DNA of 64,000 nucleotides from Streptomyces katrae (GCF_002028425.1 NZ_CP020042.1:4873560-4937559); one strand, 5' to 3'; shown: positions 26,501 to 34,064, numbered from the stretch's first letter. Made by a program: numbers and translations. The notes: generated from the sequence alone by a model not told the origin.

Positions 26501-27350
26501 CGCCGCCCGGCTGCGCCGGGTCCGCGCGGACCTGCCCGTGCAGCTGGGCGGCGCGGCCGGGACCCTGGCCGGGTACCTGGAGTACGCCCGGCTCGACGCC
26601 CCGGGGGAGTCCGGCGAGGACTACGCGGTGCGCCTGGCCGAGGCCTTCGCCGACGAGACGGGGCTGCGCGCCCCGGTGCTGCCCTGGCACACCGTGCGCA
26701 CGCCCGTCGCGGAACTGGGCGCCGAACTGGCCCTGGCCTGCGGTGCCCTGGGGAAGATCGCCGTGGACGTGCTGTCGCTGGCCCGGACCGAGGTGGCCGA
26801 GGTCGGCGAGCCCGGACCGGCCGGGCGGGGGGCCTCCTCCGCGATGCCGCACAAGCGCAACCCCGTGCTCGCCACGATGGTCCGCTCGGCCGCCCTCCAG
26901 GTGCCCGCGCAGGCGGCCGTGCTCGCGCAGTGCCTGCTCGCCGAGGACGAGCGGCCCGCCGGGGTCTGGCACGCCGAATGGCAGCCCCTGCGCGAGTGCC
27001 TGCGGCTGACCGGCGGGGCGGCGGCCACCGCGGCCGAACTCCTCGAAGGCCTCGCCGTCCACCCGGCACGGATGCGGGAGAACCTCGCCCTGACCGGGGC
27101 CCTCACCGCCTCCGAGCGGATCGCCGCCGCCCTGGCCCCCGCCCTCGGCAAGGCAGAGGCCCGCCGGCTCGTCACCGCCTGCTCCCGCCGCTCCGCCGAC
27201 GAGGGCACCGCCCTCGCCGACCTGCTCGCCGCCAGCGCCCGGGTCACCGAGGTGCTGGACCCCGCCGAGATCGGCGCACTGCTCGACCCGGCCGGCTACA
27301 CGGGCGCCTCCGCAGCACTCGTGGACCGGGCCCTCGCCCACTACCGCTGA
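23559..27350 (+). CDS. Fused CreE/FzmM-type FAD monooxygenase and CreD/FzmL-type nitrosuccinate lyase (bifunctional nitrite-forming enzyme, inferred)
   Basis: 1263 residues. Residues 1-655 are a PF13454-type FAD/NAD(P)-binding domain with GVGPRG at 21-26 and a second GLGLNFFDHM region. CreE and FzmM of this type oxidise L-aspartate to nitrosuccinate. Residues 655-805 are an Ala/Pro/Ser/Glu linker with three 28-residue repeats. Residues 805-1263 are a fumarase/aspartase-superfamily lyase most like 3-carboxymuconate cycloisomerase, with GSTSQDIMDT (908) and the signature SSAMPHKRNP (1093-1102). CreD and FzmL of this type release nitrite from nitrosuccinate. Known systems encode the two steps separately, to my knowledge. 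ATG 23559 follows GGGAGG. I see no internal stop or ribosome site that would split the protein. Confidence 0.82.
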   Translation: MDVSGLTAPGARSPSAVAVVGVGPRGLSLLERLCANARTLPGDARITVHLIDPAEHGPGRVWATGQDRLLLMNTVASQVTVFSDSSVVMDGPVEPGPSLYAWARDLAAGAGAGGAQGHGADRELLAEARALTPDSYPSRAFYGAYLRWAADRVRAAAPPQVELVTHRSAAVACGTDPATGLPWVRLADGTRLPRLAGLVLAQGHVDAEPSALQRKFAAHAAGRGLLYVPPGNPAESDVAAVAAGEPVLLRGLGLNFFDHMTLFTHGRGGAFTQEGDRLVYHPSGREPQLYAGSRRGVPYQARGENQKGPHGRHTPAVLRPEVVESLVKRSAAEGGLDFRQDLWPLIAKETETVYYTGLITARDGREAGAAFRRTWLELPWDGPEERERLEAYGVPATARWDWSRLADGGREGGFGGTAEHRAWLLGRLRGDLARARAGNVDGPFKAALDVLRDLRNEIRLVVDHGGLTARSHRDDLERWYTPLNAFLSIGPPARRIAEMIALIEAGVLTVLGPGTRMDVDPVSGAFAAESAVPGSRVLARVLIEARLPDGDVRRTADPLLRGLLDTGQARPYRMTGGPEGMEYETGALAVTRRPYRVVAADGRPHPALYAFGVPTEGLHWVTAAGVRPGVDSVTVGDADALARQLLGLGEAGEEDPVEAHEAHEASGAAGAQPWPARAESGPARAEPEAARAASGSAPAASGAAAVQSGPARAEPGAARVASGSAPAASGSAAVQSGPARAEPGAARAASGSAPAASGAAAVQSGPVAARAGAGREESSSARAVSGAPAVAAPVAAGGAAGPGSGGDVGLLSPVRAGTAAEAATGDGAWLRALLDAEVALVRAQARLGVVPAAAAETVARVAGTAPLPAALLAVRARESANPVVALVEALTEAVAAVDPAAADYVHRGSTSQDIMDTAAVLVAARALETVLADLERCRTALAGLAARHRDTPMPGRTLALHAVPVTFGLKAAGWLEAVAVSAARLRRVRADLPVQLGGAAGTLAGYLEYARLDAPGESGEDYAVRLAEAFADETGLRAPVLPWHTVRTPVAELGAELALACGALGKIAVDVLSLARTEVAEVGEPGPAGRGASSAMPHKRNPVLATMVRSAALQVPAQAAVLAQCLLAEDERPAGVWHAEWQPLRECLRLTGGAAATAAELLEGLAVHPARMRENLALTGALTASERIAAALAPALGKAEARRLVTACSRRSADEGTALADLLAASARVTEVLDPAEIGALLDPAGYTGASAALVDRALAHYR
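25596..25847 (+). repeat. Three 84-bp in-frame tandem repeats encoding the inter-domain linker
   Basis: Units at 25596-25679, 25680-25763 and 25764-25847 encode SGPARAEPGAARAASGSAPA followed by ASGAAAVQ, with one to three substitutions each. The near-identity at DNA level points to recent amplification, so linker length should differ between strains. Shorter degenerate copies flank it. Confidence 0.95.
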
Positions 27351-27394
27351 CCACCGCCGCGCACCGAAGAACGCACGCACACCAGGGGGACCCC

Positions 27395-28831
27395 ATGCTC
27401 ACCAGACGCCGCCTGCTCGGCGCCGCCCTCGCCACCGGAGGCACCGCCCTCACCGGCGCGGCCCTCACCCCGCTGCTCACCACGCCCGCCGCCGCGGCGG
27501 CCCCGGTGGTGACGCCGTTCCAGACCGCCATGCCGGTCCCGCCGACCCTCCTGCCGGTGTCCACCGCCAACGGCACCGACACGTACGAGATGTACGTGGG
27601 CCGGGCCAACACGCAGATCATCCCCGGCGTCGACACCGAGGTGATCACCTTCAACGGAGCCTTCCCCGGCCCCACCGTCCGCGCCCGCCGCGGGCGCCCG
27701 GTCGTCATCCGGCAGAAGAACCGCCTGGACATGCCGGTCTCCATCCACCTCCACGGCGGGCACGTCACCCCGGACAACGACGGCGACCCCATGGCCACCA
27801 TCGCCCCCGGCACCGCACGCCTCTACCGGTACGCCAACGACCAGGCGCACGCCCCCTTGTGGTTCCACGACCACGCCCACCACATGGAGTCCGAGCACGT
27901 CTACCGCGGCCTGTCCGCCTTCTACCTGCTCGGCGACGACGAGGAACGCGCCCTGCCGCTGCCCTCCGGCCAGTACGACGTACCGATCGCCCTGCGCGAC
28001 GTCCGCTTCGACGACGCCGGACAACTCCTCTACGTGATGGACGACTTCCAGAACCGGAACACGATCCTCGCCAACGGCAAGCCCTGGCCGTACTTCCAGG
28101 TGGCCGCCCGCAAGTACCGTTTCCGCATCCTGAATTCGACCAACATACGCTTCTTCACCCTCCGCCTCTCCGACGGCGGGGAAATCATCCAGATAGGCTC
28201 GGACGGCGGACTGCTCGAAACCCCGTACCGCACCGACACGCTGAGTCTTTCCCCCGGCGAACGCGCCGACGTCGTCATCGACTTCTCCCGCTATCCGCTG
28301 GGCACCCGGCTGGTGCTGGAGAACACCGAGGGCCCCGGCCCGGTCGAGCAGGTCGGGAAGGTGCTGCGCTTCGACGTGACGCGCACCGCCGCCGACCCCA
28401 GCTCCGTACCCGACCGGCTGCGCACCCTCCCCCCGCTCCCGCCGGCCACCGTCCACCGCGAGATCACCCTGCGGATGGACGAGGACGGGCGGGCGAACCC
28501 CGGCGCGTACATGAACGACCTGGTGTACGACCCGGCCCGGATCGACCAGTCGATCGCCTGGGGCAGCACGGAGATCTGGACCGTCAGCAACGTCAACCGG
28601 TTCGTCCCGCACAACTTCCACATGCACCTGGTGCAGTTCCGGGTGCTGGAACGCAACGGCGGGCCGGTCGGCCCCGCGGAGGCCGGGCTCAAGGACACCG
28701 TACGGGTCATGCCCGGCGAGACCGTGAAGGTCCAGGCGACCTTCGATTCGCACCGCGGGAAGTACCTCTACCACTGCCATCTCTTCGACCACGCCGCCAT
28801 GGGAATGATGGCGCAAATGGAGATCTCATGA
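27395..28831 (+). CDS. Tat-exported multicopper oxidase (phenoxazinone-synthase / bilirubin-oxidase-like)
   Basis: 478 residues. The signal peptide TRRRLLGAALATGGTAL has a twin-arginine motif and an AAAAAP cleavage region near 34. All four copper motifs are intact: HLHGGH (118-123), WFHDHAHHM (H158, H160), HNFHMHLVQF (406-411) and YHCHLFDHAAMGMM (459-472). It should oxidise phenols or aminophenols with O2 outside the membrane. With an aminohydroxybenzoate precursor this could give quinone imines or a phenoxazinone. Grixazone uses a tyrosinase-type oxidase instead. GGGGGA precedes ATG 27395, 44 bases after the fusion gene. Confidence 0.9.
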   Translation: MLTRRRLLGAALATGGTALTGAALTPLLTTPAAAAAPVVTPFQTAMPVPPTLLPVSTANGTDTYEMYVGRANTQIIPGVDTEVITFNGAFPGPTVRARRGRPVVIRQKNRLDMPVSIHLHGGHVTPDNDGDPMATIAPGTARLYRYANDQAHAPLWFHDHAHHMESEHVYRGLSAFYLLGDDEERALPLPSGQYDVPIALRDVRFDDAGQLLYVMDDFQNRNTILANGKPWPYFQVAARKYRFRILNSTNIRFFTLRLSDGGEIIQIGSDGGLLETPYRTDTLSLSPGERADVVIDFSRYPLGTRLVLENTEGPGPVEQVGKVLRFDVTRTAADPSSVPDRLRTLPPLPPATVHREITLRMDEDGRANPGAYMNDLVYDPARIDQSIAWGSTEIWTVSNVNRFVPHNFHMHLVQFRVLERNGGPVGPAEAGLKDTVRVMPGETVKVQATFDSHRGKYLYHCHLFDHAAMGMMAQMEIS

Positions 28832-28884
28832 CCTGGTGGCGCCGCAACAACACCGCCGATTCAACCAATTCAAGGAGCATTCCC

Positions 28885-29505
28885 GTGACCAACGTCGCCG
28901 TCATCTACTACTCCTCCACCGGAAACGTCCACAAGATGGCCGAGACCGCCGCCGCGGCCGCCGAGAAGGCGGGCGCCGAGGTCCGGCTGCGCCGTGTCGC
29001 CGAGACCGCCCCGGCCGACGCCATCGCCTACAACCCGGCCTGGGGCGAGCACCTGGAGGCCACCTCGCACGTGGCCACCGCCACCCTGGACGACCTGGAG
29101 TGGGCCGACGCCGTCATCTTCGGCACGCCCGTCCGCTTCGGCCTGCCGGCCGCGCAGCTCAAGGGCTTCCTCGACACGGCGGGCGGCCTCTGGTACCAGG
29201 GCAAGCTGGTCAACAAGGTGGTCTCCTCCTTCACCTCCTCCAACACCACGCACGGCGGCCAGGAGTCGACGCTGCTCTCCCTCAACAACGTCTTCACCCA
29301 CTGGGGTTCGATCATCGTCCCGCCCGGCTACGCCGACCCGGTCCAGTTCGCCGGGTCCAACGGCAACCCGTACGGCGCCAGCAGCGTCTCGGGCGCGACC
29401 GGGACCACCCCGCCCACCGACGAGAACCTGGCCGCCGTCGAGTTCCAGGCCCGCCGGGCCCACCAGATCGCGACCGCCCTGAAGAAGGGCCTCGCCGCGC
29501 TCTGA
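28885..29505 (+). CDS. wrbA: WrbA-like NAD(P)H:quinone oxidoreductase (flavodoxin fold)
   Basis: 206 residues from GTG 28885, which has AAGGAG 8 bases upstream. The longer ATG at 28828, overlapping the oxidase stop, adds 19 residues that do not match the family. FMN phosphate loop YYSSTGNVHKMA at residue 8; FGTPVRFGLPAAQLKGFLDT and SSNTTHGGQESTLLS are WrbA signatures. It reduces quinones by two electrons, avoiding radicals. In this cluster it probably recycles or detoxifies quinones or quinone imines formed by the oxidase. Confidence 0.9.
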   Translation: MTNVAVIYYSSTGNVHKMAETAAAAAEKAGAEVRLRRVAETAPADAIAYNPAWGEHLEATSHVATATLDDLEWADAVIFGTPVRFGLPAAQLKGFLDTAGGLWYQGKLVNKVVSSFTSSNTTHGGQESTLLSLNNVFTHWGSIIVPPGYADPVQFAGSNGNPYGASSVSGATGTTPPTDENLAAVEFQARRAHQIATALKKGLAAL

Positions 29506-29560
29506 CCGGCCGCAGGCGCAGCACCGGTCCGTCCCCGTGAGAACAGCAAGGAGCAGCAGC

Positions 29561-30682
29561 ATGTCCCGGATCGTGATCGCGGGCGGCGGATTCGCCGGCG
29601 TGTGGGCCGCCAAGGCGGCGGCCCGCATCCGGCGCCAGGCCGGCCGGGCCGGCGAGGACGTCGAGATCACCCTGATCGCCCCCGGCGAGGACCTGGTCAT
29701 CCGGCCGCGCCTGTACGAGGCCGGGCCGGAGCGGATGCGGGTCCCGCTGGACGGGGTGCTCGCCCCGATCGGGGTGCGGCGGCTGCGTGCGGAGGTCACC
29801 GACGTCGACCTTCCGGGGCGGCGGGTGCTCCTCGCCGGCCCGGCGGGGCCGGTTCCGTTCGACCGGCTCGTGCTGGCCACCGGCAGCCGGGTGCGCAAGC
29901 CCGCGCTGCCGGGGGCCGGCGCCCTGCACTACATCGACACCCTCGACGAGGCACACGCCCTGGACCGGCGGCTGCGCTCGCTGGCCGGACTCCCCGACAC
30001 CCCGGGCCGGTTCACGGTCGTCGTGGTCGGCTCGGGTCTGGCGGGCGTCGAGCTCGCCGGGACCCTGCCCGAGCGGCTGGCGGCGTACCCCGGTGCGCGG
30101 ATCGTCCTCGTCGAACGGGCACAGCTGCCCGCGCCGGGCCTGGGCGACGAGGCCCGCCCGCTGGTCCTCGATGCCTTCGCCCGGTCCGGCGCCGAGTGGC
30201 GCACCGGCTGCTCCCCGCTGTCCTACGACGGCACCACCCTGGGCCTGAGCGACGGCACCCGCCTCGAAGCGGCCACCGTGGTGTGGACGGGCGGCCTCAC
30301 CGCGAGCCCGCTCACCGCCCGGTTCCCCGGCCCCCGCGACGGGCTGGGCCGGCTGCTCGTGGACGAGCAGCTGCGCCTGCCGGAGGCGGAGGGCGTCTTC
30401 GCGGCGGGCGACACCGCGGCTGCGGCCGTGGAGGACGGCCGCACCGCCACCCAGAGCTGCCAGTACGCGATCCCCTCGGGGGCCACCGCCGGGCACAACG
30501 CGGTCGCCGACCTCACCGGTGAGCCGGTCGCCGTCTTCCGCCCCGACCCCTACGTGACCTGCGTGGACCTCGGCCCGTCCGAGGCGGTCCTCACCACGGG
30601 CTGGGACCGTTCCCTGGCCCGCAGCGGCGCGGACGCCAAGGCCCTGAAGCAGCACATCAACACCCGGCTGATCTACCCCTGA
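29561..30682 (+). CDS. NDH-2-like FAD/NAD(P)-dependent oxidoreductase
   Basis: 373 residues with two dinucleotide-binding motifs, GGGFAGVWAAKAA at the N-terminus and VVVGSGLAGVELAGTL around 162, and the C-terminal GVFAAGDTAAA. It resembles type II NADH dehydrogenase and ferredoxin-reductase-like proteins, so it transfers electrons from NAD(P)H to a quinone or other acceptor. ATG 29561 has AAGGAG upstream. It is the last gene of the cluster, 55 bases after wrbA, and no strong terminator follows. Confidence 0.85.
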   Translation: MSRIVIAGGGFAGVWAAKAAARIRRQAGRAGEDVEITLIAPGEDLVIRPRLYEAGPERMRVPLDGVLAPIGVRRLRAEVTDVDLPGRRVLLAGPAGPVPFDRLVLATGSRVRKPALPGAGALHYIDTLDEAHALDRRLRSLAGLPDTPGRFTVVVVGSGLAGVELAGTLPERLAAYPGARIVLVERAQLPAPGLGDEARPLVLDAFARSGAEWRTGCSPLSYDGTTLGLSDGTRLEAATVVWTGGLTASPLTARFPGPRDGLGRLLVDEQLRLPEAEGVFAAGDTAAAAVEDGRTATQSCQYAIPSGATAGHNAVADLTGEPVAVFRPDPYVTCVDLGPSEAVLTTGWDRSLARSGADAKALKQHINTRLIYP

Positions 30683-30749
30683 GCGGTGGGGGCGCTGTGT
30701 CCGGGCTCACGGTTACGGCCCGTGGACCCGGATTGACGGACGGGGGACT

Positions 30750-30768
30750 TTAGGTGAGCCTTACCTTG
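30750..30768. promoter_or_regulatory. Iron box (DmdR/IdeR-type operator)
   Basis: The reverse complement, CAAGGTAAGGCTCACCTAA, matches the 19-bp consensus TTAGGTTAGGCTCACCTAA at 16 positions. It lies 51 bases before the ATG at 30819 and close to a TTGACG at 30733. It should make the downstream membrane protein gene iron-repressed. Confidence 0.7.
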
Positions 30769-30818
30769 CTTTGACGCGGCAGACCGTGCCGCGCCCCGTT
30801 TCCCCCGGAGCCACCCGC

Positions 30819-31376
30819 ATGTCCTCGCCGGCCGCCAGACTCGCCCCCCGCCCCGTCCGCCTGTACGACTCCTGGTGGACCGTGGCGGCGGGCGCGCTGT
30901 GCGCGCTGGTCGTCCTGGCGGCGGGGCTGTGGTGCTCCCTGCACGTGCGGGCCGACGCGGCGATGCACTCCGCCGCGCTCTTCGCGCACCTCGCCTCCCT
31001 GGTCCTCGGCTTCGGTGCGGTGCTCTCCGCCGACTACCACGGGCTGCTGTGGGCCACCGGCCGCTGCACCCTGGGCGAGGTGGTCGCCGCGACCGCCCGC
31101 CTGCACGTGCCGATCTGGGCCGGCCTGGGCGGGCTCGTGGTCAGCGGGCTGATGCTCCACCCCGACGTCCACTCCCCGCTGACCCTCACCAAGCTCGGCC
31201 TGGTCGCCGGCCTCACCGTCAACGGCCTCCAGGCCGGCCTGCTGGGCCGCCGCCTGGAAGCCGCCGAGGGCGAGGCGGGCCGCGGGCTGCTGCTCTGGGG
31301 CGGGGTGACCGCCCTGGTGTCCCAGGCCTGCTGGTGGGGCGCGGTCGTCATCGGCTTCCTCAACACCAACACCTGA
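30819..31376 (+). CDS. Four-helix integral membrane protein, probably iron-regulated
   Basis: 185 residues with four to five hydrophobic helices and several membrane-proximal His (SLHVRADAAMHSAALFAH, DYHG, LHVP, LHPDVHS), a pattern that could bind heme or a metal. No named family is certain; DUF2269-like proteins are the nearest guess. ATG 30819 has GGAG nine bases upstream. The iron box at 30750-30768 suggests a role in iron or heme handling. Confidence 0.7.
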   Translation: MSSPAARLAPRPVRLYDSWWTVAAGALCALVVLAAGLWCSLHVRADAAMHSAALFAHLASLVLGFGAVLSADYHGLLWATGRCTLGEVVAATARLHVPIWAGLGGLVVSGLMLHPDVHSPLTLTKLGLVAGLTVNGLQAGLLGRRLEAAEGEAGRGLLLWGGVTALVSQACWWGAVVIGFLNTNT

Positions 31377-31450
31377 CCGGACCCCGGTGAGGTGACATCC
31401 CGGGCGGCGGCGCGGCCGCGCGCCCCGGCCGCCGTGACAGCATCGGCGCC

Positions 31451-32008
31451 ATGCGCTACCGATACGCCACCGAGGCCGACGCGCCCGCCCTGGCCCGGCT
31501 CTTCGCCGCCAACCACCACGACGCCCTGACCGAGGAGCAGCGCACCGCGCAGGGCTTCGTCCAGGGCACCTTCGACGCCGCCACCCTGCGCGACATGGCC
31601 GCCGCCGACGAGCTGCTGGTGGCCGACGACGGGGAGGGCCGCATCGCCGGGCTGCTCGCGCTGTCCGTCGCCGCCGACATGGCCGACCCGCCGGCGGCGG
31701 TCACCGGACTGCTGCGGGCCCAGTCCGGCCTCGCCTGGCGGGGGCGTCCGCTGGATGAGGTGCCGTGGCTGCTGTACGGGCCGGTGGTGGTCGACGCCGC
31801 CTTCCGCGGGCACGGGGTGGCCCGGGGCCTGTTCGCCATGGCCGTGGAGACGTCGGCGGGCCGCGCCGAGGCCCTGGTCGCCTTCATCGAGGCGGGCAAC
31901 GCGCCCTCCTGGCGCGTCCACGTGGACGCCCTCGGCATGACCCCGCTCGGCGACTACACCGTCGCGGACCGCACCTACCACGCCGTCGCCACCGCCGCCG
32001 GGGCCTGA
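31451..32008 (+). CDS. GNAT-family N-acetyltransferase
   Basis: 185 residues. The acetyl-CoA loop appears as VVVDAAFRGHGVARGLFAMAV (motif A, around 115-135), followed by FIEAGNAPSWRVHVDALGM, typical of motif B. Substrate unknown. It stands alone, 74 bases after the membrane protein gene and convergent with the TetR gene. Confidence 0.8.
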   Translation: MRYRYATEADAPALARLFAANHHDALTEEQRTAQGFVQGTFDAATLRDMAAADELLVADDGEGRIAGLLALSVAADMADPPAAVTGLLRAQSGLAWRGRPLDEVPWLLYGPVVVDAAFRGHGVARGLFAMAVETSAGRAEALVAFIEAGNAPSWRVHVDALGMTPLGDYTVADRTYHAVATAAGA

Positions 32009-32036
32009 CCGGCGGCACGGCCCCCCGGGGCCGTCT

Positions 32037-32708
32037 CTAGCGGGCCGAGGTCCAGCCCGCCGCGCGGAGCCGCTCGAAGCCGTCCAGCAGCAGGTCCAGC
32101 GCGAACTCGAACTCGAACTGGTCGTCGCAGCCGCCGCCCACCACCGAGCCCGCGTCGTGCGCGGCCGCCCCGGCCAGCTCCGCGATGTGCGGGAAGCGCT
32201 CCGCCAGCGCCGGATCCGGGGGCGCCCCGCCGCTCGCGCCGTCGCCCGCCCCGCCGCCCGAGGCGTCGAACAGCTCCTGGCTGAACCCCAGGACCCGGCT
32301 GCCCAGCGCGTGCATCGCGTGGTGGGCCAGGTCGGCGGAGAGCCCGCCGCCCCGCAGCACCCCGATCATCGAGTCCAGGTACCCCAGCACCGCCGGCGTC
32401 GGCGCGCTGCGCGACTCGATCACCCGGTACGCCCAGCGGTGGCGCAGCAGCACCCGCCGCGCCGACAGCACCCGCCCCCGTACCGCCTCCCGCCAGTCCG
32501 AGCGGTCGTCGGGGAGCTCGATCTCCCCGACGACGGCGTCGACCATGCCGTCGAGCAGCTGCTCCTTGTTGGCCACGTGCTTGTAGAGCGCCATCGGTAC
32601 GACGTCCAGCTCCTGCGCCAGCCTGCGCATGCTCAGCGACTCGATCCCGCCCTCGTCGGCGAGCGAGACGGCGGCCCGCAGCACCCGCTCCCGGTTCAGC
32701 CGCGTCAT
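32037..32708 (-). CDS. TetR-family transcriptional repressor
   Basis: 223 residues. HTH at residues 8-50 (RERVLRAAVSLADEGGIESLSMRRLA...VPMALYKHVANKEQLLDGM), TetR_C_1-type ligand domain with a Gly-rich insertion around 155-170. Such regulators often control an adjacent divergent membrane protein or exporter. ATG 32708 has GAGGAG upstream. Two perfect palindromes lie between this gene and the divergent one, in ideal operator positions. Confidence 0.9.
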   Translation of the reverse strand: MTRLNRERVLRAAVSLADEGGIESLSMRRLAQELDVVPMALYKHVANKEQLLDGMVDAVVGEIELPDDRSDWREAVRGRVLSARRVLLRHRWAYRVIESRSAPTPAVLGYLDSMIGVLRGGGLSADLAHHAMHALGSRVLGFSQELFDASGGGAGDGASGGAPPDPALAERFPHIAELAGAAAHDAGSVVGGGCDDQFEFEFALDLLLDGFERLRAAGWTSAR

Positions 32709-32739
32709 CCCCTGTCCTCCTCATGTGTCCGTCCGCGCC

Positions 32740-32768
32740 TTGACGAGTGTACGCCGTACACCTATGGT
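32740..32768 (+). promoter_or_regulatory. Sigma-70-type promoter for the DUF4386-like gene
   Basis: TTGACG (32740-32745) and TATGGT (32763-32768) are separated by 17 bases. The first TetR operator fills exactly this spacer. The expected transcript start is near 32775. Confidence 0.75.
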
Positions 32769-32801
32769 CTGGGGCAGGACAGGGAGGTGTACGCCGTACA
32801 C
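32747..32801. promoter_or_regulatory. Twin TetR operators GTGTACG-C-CGTACAC
   Basis: Two identical 15-bp perfect palindromes lie at 32747-32761 and 32787-32801, 40 bp apart centre to centre, about four helical turns. One lies between -35 and -10, the other in the leader before the ribosome site, so a TetR dimer on each would block initiation and elongation of the rightward gene. Autoregulation of the tetR gene, which starts at 32708, is also likely. Confidence 0.85.
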
Positions 32802-32824
32802 CTCATGGAGGGAGGGACCGGGAC

Positions 32825-33472
32825 ATGAGAAGGACCGCCGTCACGGCAGGCGTGCTGTTCCTGCTGACCGAGGCCGCCGCGATCGCCGGGGCGGTCCTCT
32901 ACCGCCCCCTGCTCACCGGGGAGGGGGCCGGGGCCGACGGCCGGGCGGTGCTCGGGGCCCTGTGCGAACTGGTCCTGGTGGCCGCCGTCGCCGGCACCGC
33001 CGTGACCCTGTTCCCCGTCGTCCGCCGCTGGGGCGGGACGGCCGCCCTCGGCTACCTCTGCGCCCGCCTGCTGGAAGCGGTGCTCATCCTGTTCGGGATC
33101 GTGGCCGTACTGGCCCTGGTCACCCTGCGCCGCGAGCCGGCCGGGCCAGGGGCGGACGCCGTCGCCACGGTGCTGGTGGCCGTGCACGACTGGACGTTCC
33201 TGCTCGGCCCCAACCTCTTCCTCGGGCTGAACACCGCCCTGCTGGCCGCGCTCATGTACCGCTCCCGGCTCGTGCCCCGGCCCATCGCCGTCCTCGGCCT
33301 GGTCGGAGGCCCGCTGATCTGCGCCTCGGCCGTCGCCGTGCTGTCCGGGCTCTACGCCCAGCTCTCCGTGCCCGGCTCGCTCGCCGCGCTCCCGGTCTTC
33401 GCCTGGGAGGTCTCCCTCGCCCTCTGGCTCGTCGCCCGCGGCTTCCGGCGCACCGCCGTCAGCCCTCGATGA
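32825..33472 (+). CDS. DUF4386-like integral membrane protein under TetR control
   Basis: 215 residues with six predicted membrane helices and DUF4386-type features (HDWTFLLGPNLFLGLNTALLAALMYRS). Function of the family is unknown. ATG 32825 with GGAGGGAGGG upstream. Its last 14 bases overlap the convergent nitroreductase-like gene. The TetR/twin operator arrangement suggests induction by a small ligand. Confidence 0.8.
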   Translation: MRRTAVTAGVLFLLTEAAAIAGAVLYRPLLTGEGAGADGRAVLGALCELVLVAAVAGTAVTLFPVVRRWGGTAALGYLCARLLEAVLILFGIVAVLALVTLRREPAGPGADAVATVLVAVHDWTFLLGPNLFLGLNTALLAALMYRSRLVPRPIAVLGLVGGPLICASAVAVLSGLYAQLSVPGSLAALPVFAWEVSLALWLVARGFRRTAVSPR

Positions 33473-33911
33473 TCACCAGCGGGAGCTCCCGGGGCCGGGC
33501 CGTGGCCTGGTGGTCGTCGAAGAGGGGCCACAGCGCCGTCATGGCCTCCCAGTACGTCTCCCGCTCCTGCGGACCCGCCGTCCGCGCCCAGGCCGGGAAG
33601 GCCGCCGTGCCGACCTGGACGCGGACCTCCGGGTGCGCGACGAGGTTGCCGTACCAGGACGGGTGGTGCGGACCGCCCGTACCGGCGGCCACCACCAGCA
33701 GCCGGCCCGCGTCCCGCCCGTAGACCAGCGGGGTGCGCACCGCCCGGCCGGAGGCCCGGTCCAGGGTGGTCAGCAGCAGGGTGGGGACCCCGTGCCACAG
33801 GTGACCGTCCGTGCCGCCGCTCGACACGTACGTCCGCACGTGTTCCAGCCGCGGCCCCGGGCGGGGGTCCGTGGGGTGGTCCCAGTCGACGGCGAGGGCG
33901 ACGCTGTTCAT
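33459..33911 (-). CDS. Deazaflavin (F420)-dependent nitroreductase family protein (DUF385/Ddn-like)
   Basis: 150 residues. Split-barrel features are LLLTTLDRASGRAVRTPLVYGRDAGRLLVVAAGTGGPHHPSWYGNLVAHPEVRVQVG, here described by its parts: TPLVYGRD, the AGTGGPHHPSWYGNL core and the VQVG strand. The family uses F420H2 to reduce quinones or nitro groups. ATG 33911 has GGAGG 5 bases upstream; a longer frame has no ribosome site. Substrate unknown. Confidence 0.85.
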   Translation of the reverse strand: MNSVALAVDWDHPTDPRPGPRLEHVRTYVSSGGTDGHLWHGVPTLLLTTLDRASGRAVRTPLVYGRDAGRLLVVAAGTGGPHHPSWYGNLVAHPEVRVQVGTAAFPAWARTAGPQERETYWEAMTALWPLFDDHQATARPRELPLVIIEG

Positions 33912-34001
33912 CAAACCTCCGTAGGGCGTCCCCCCACTCCGGCTAACGAGCCTCCCCCGAGTCTGGATGCGCCGCGCCCGTCCCGCACCTGCGCACGAAG
34001 C

Positions 34002-34037
34002 GGGCCACGGCCCGGGGGCGACCCCGGGCCGTGGCCC
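34002..34037 (-). terminator. Perfect 15-bp stem terminator
   Basis: GGGCCACGGCCCGGG and its complement around a 6-base loop, 28 bases after the stop of the 61-residue gene, on its transcript strand. Confidence 0.8.
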
Positions 34038-34064
34038 ACAGCAGCGCATCCGGCCGGAAGCCGG

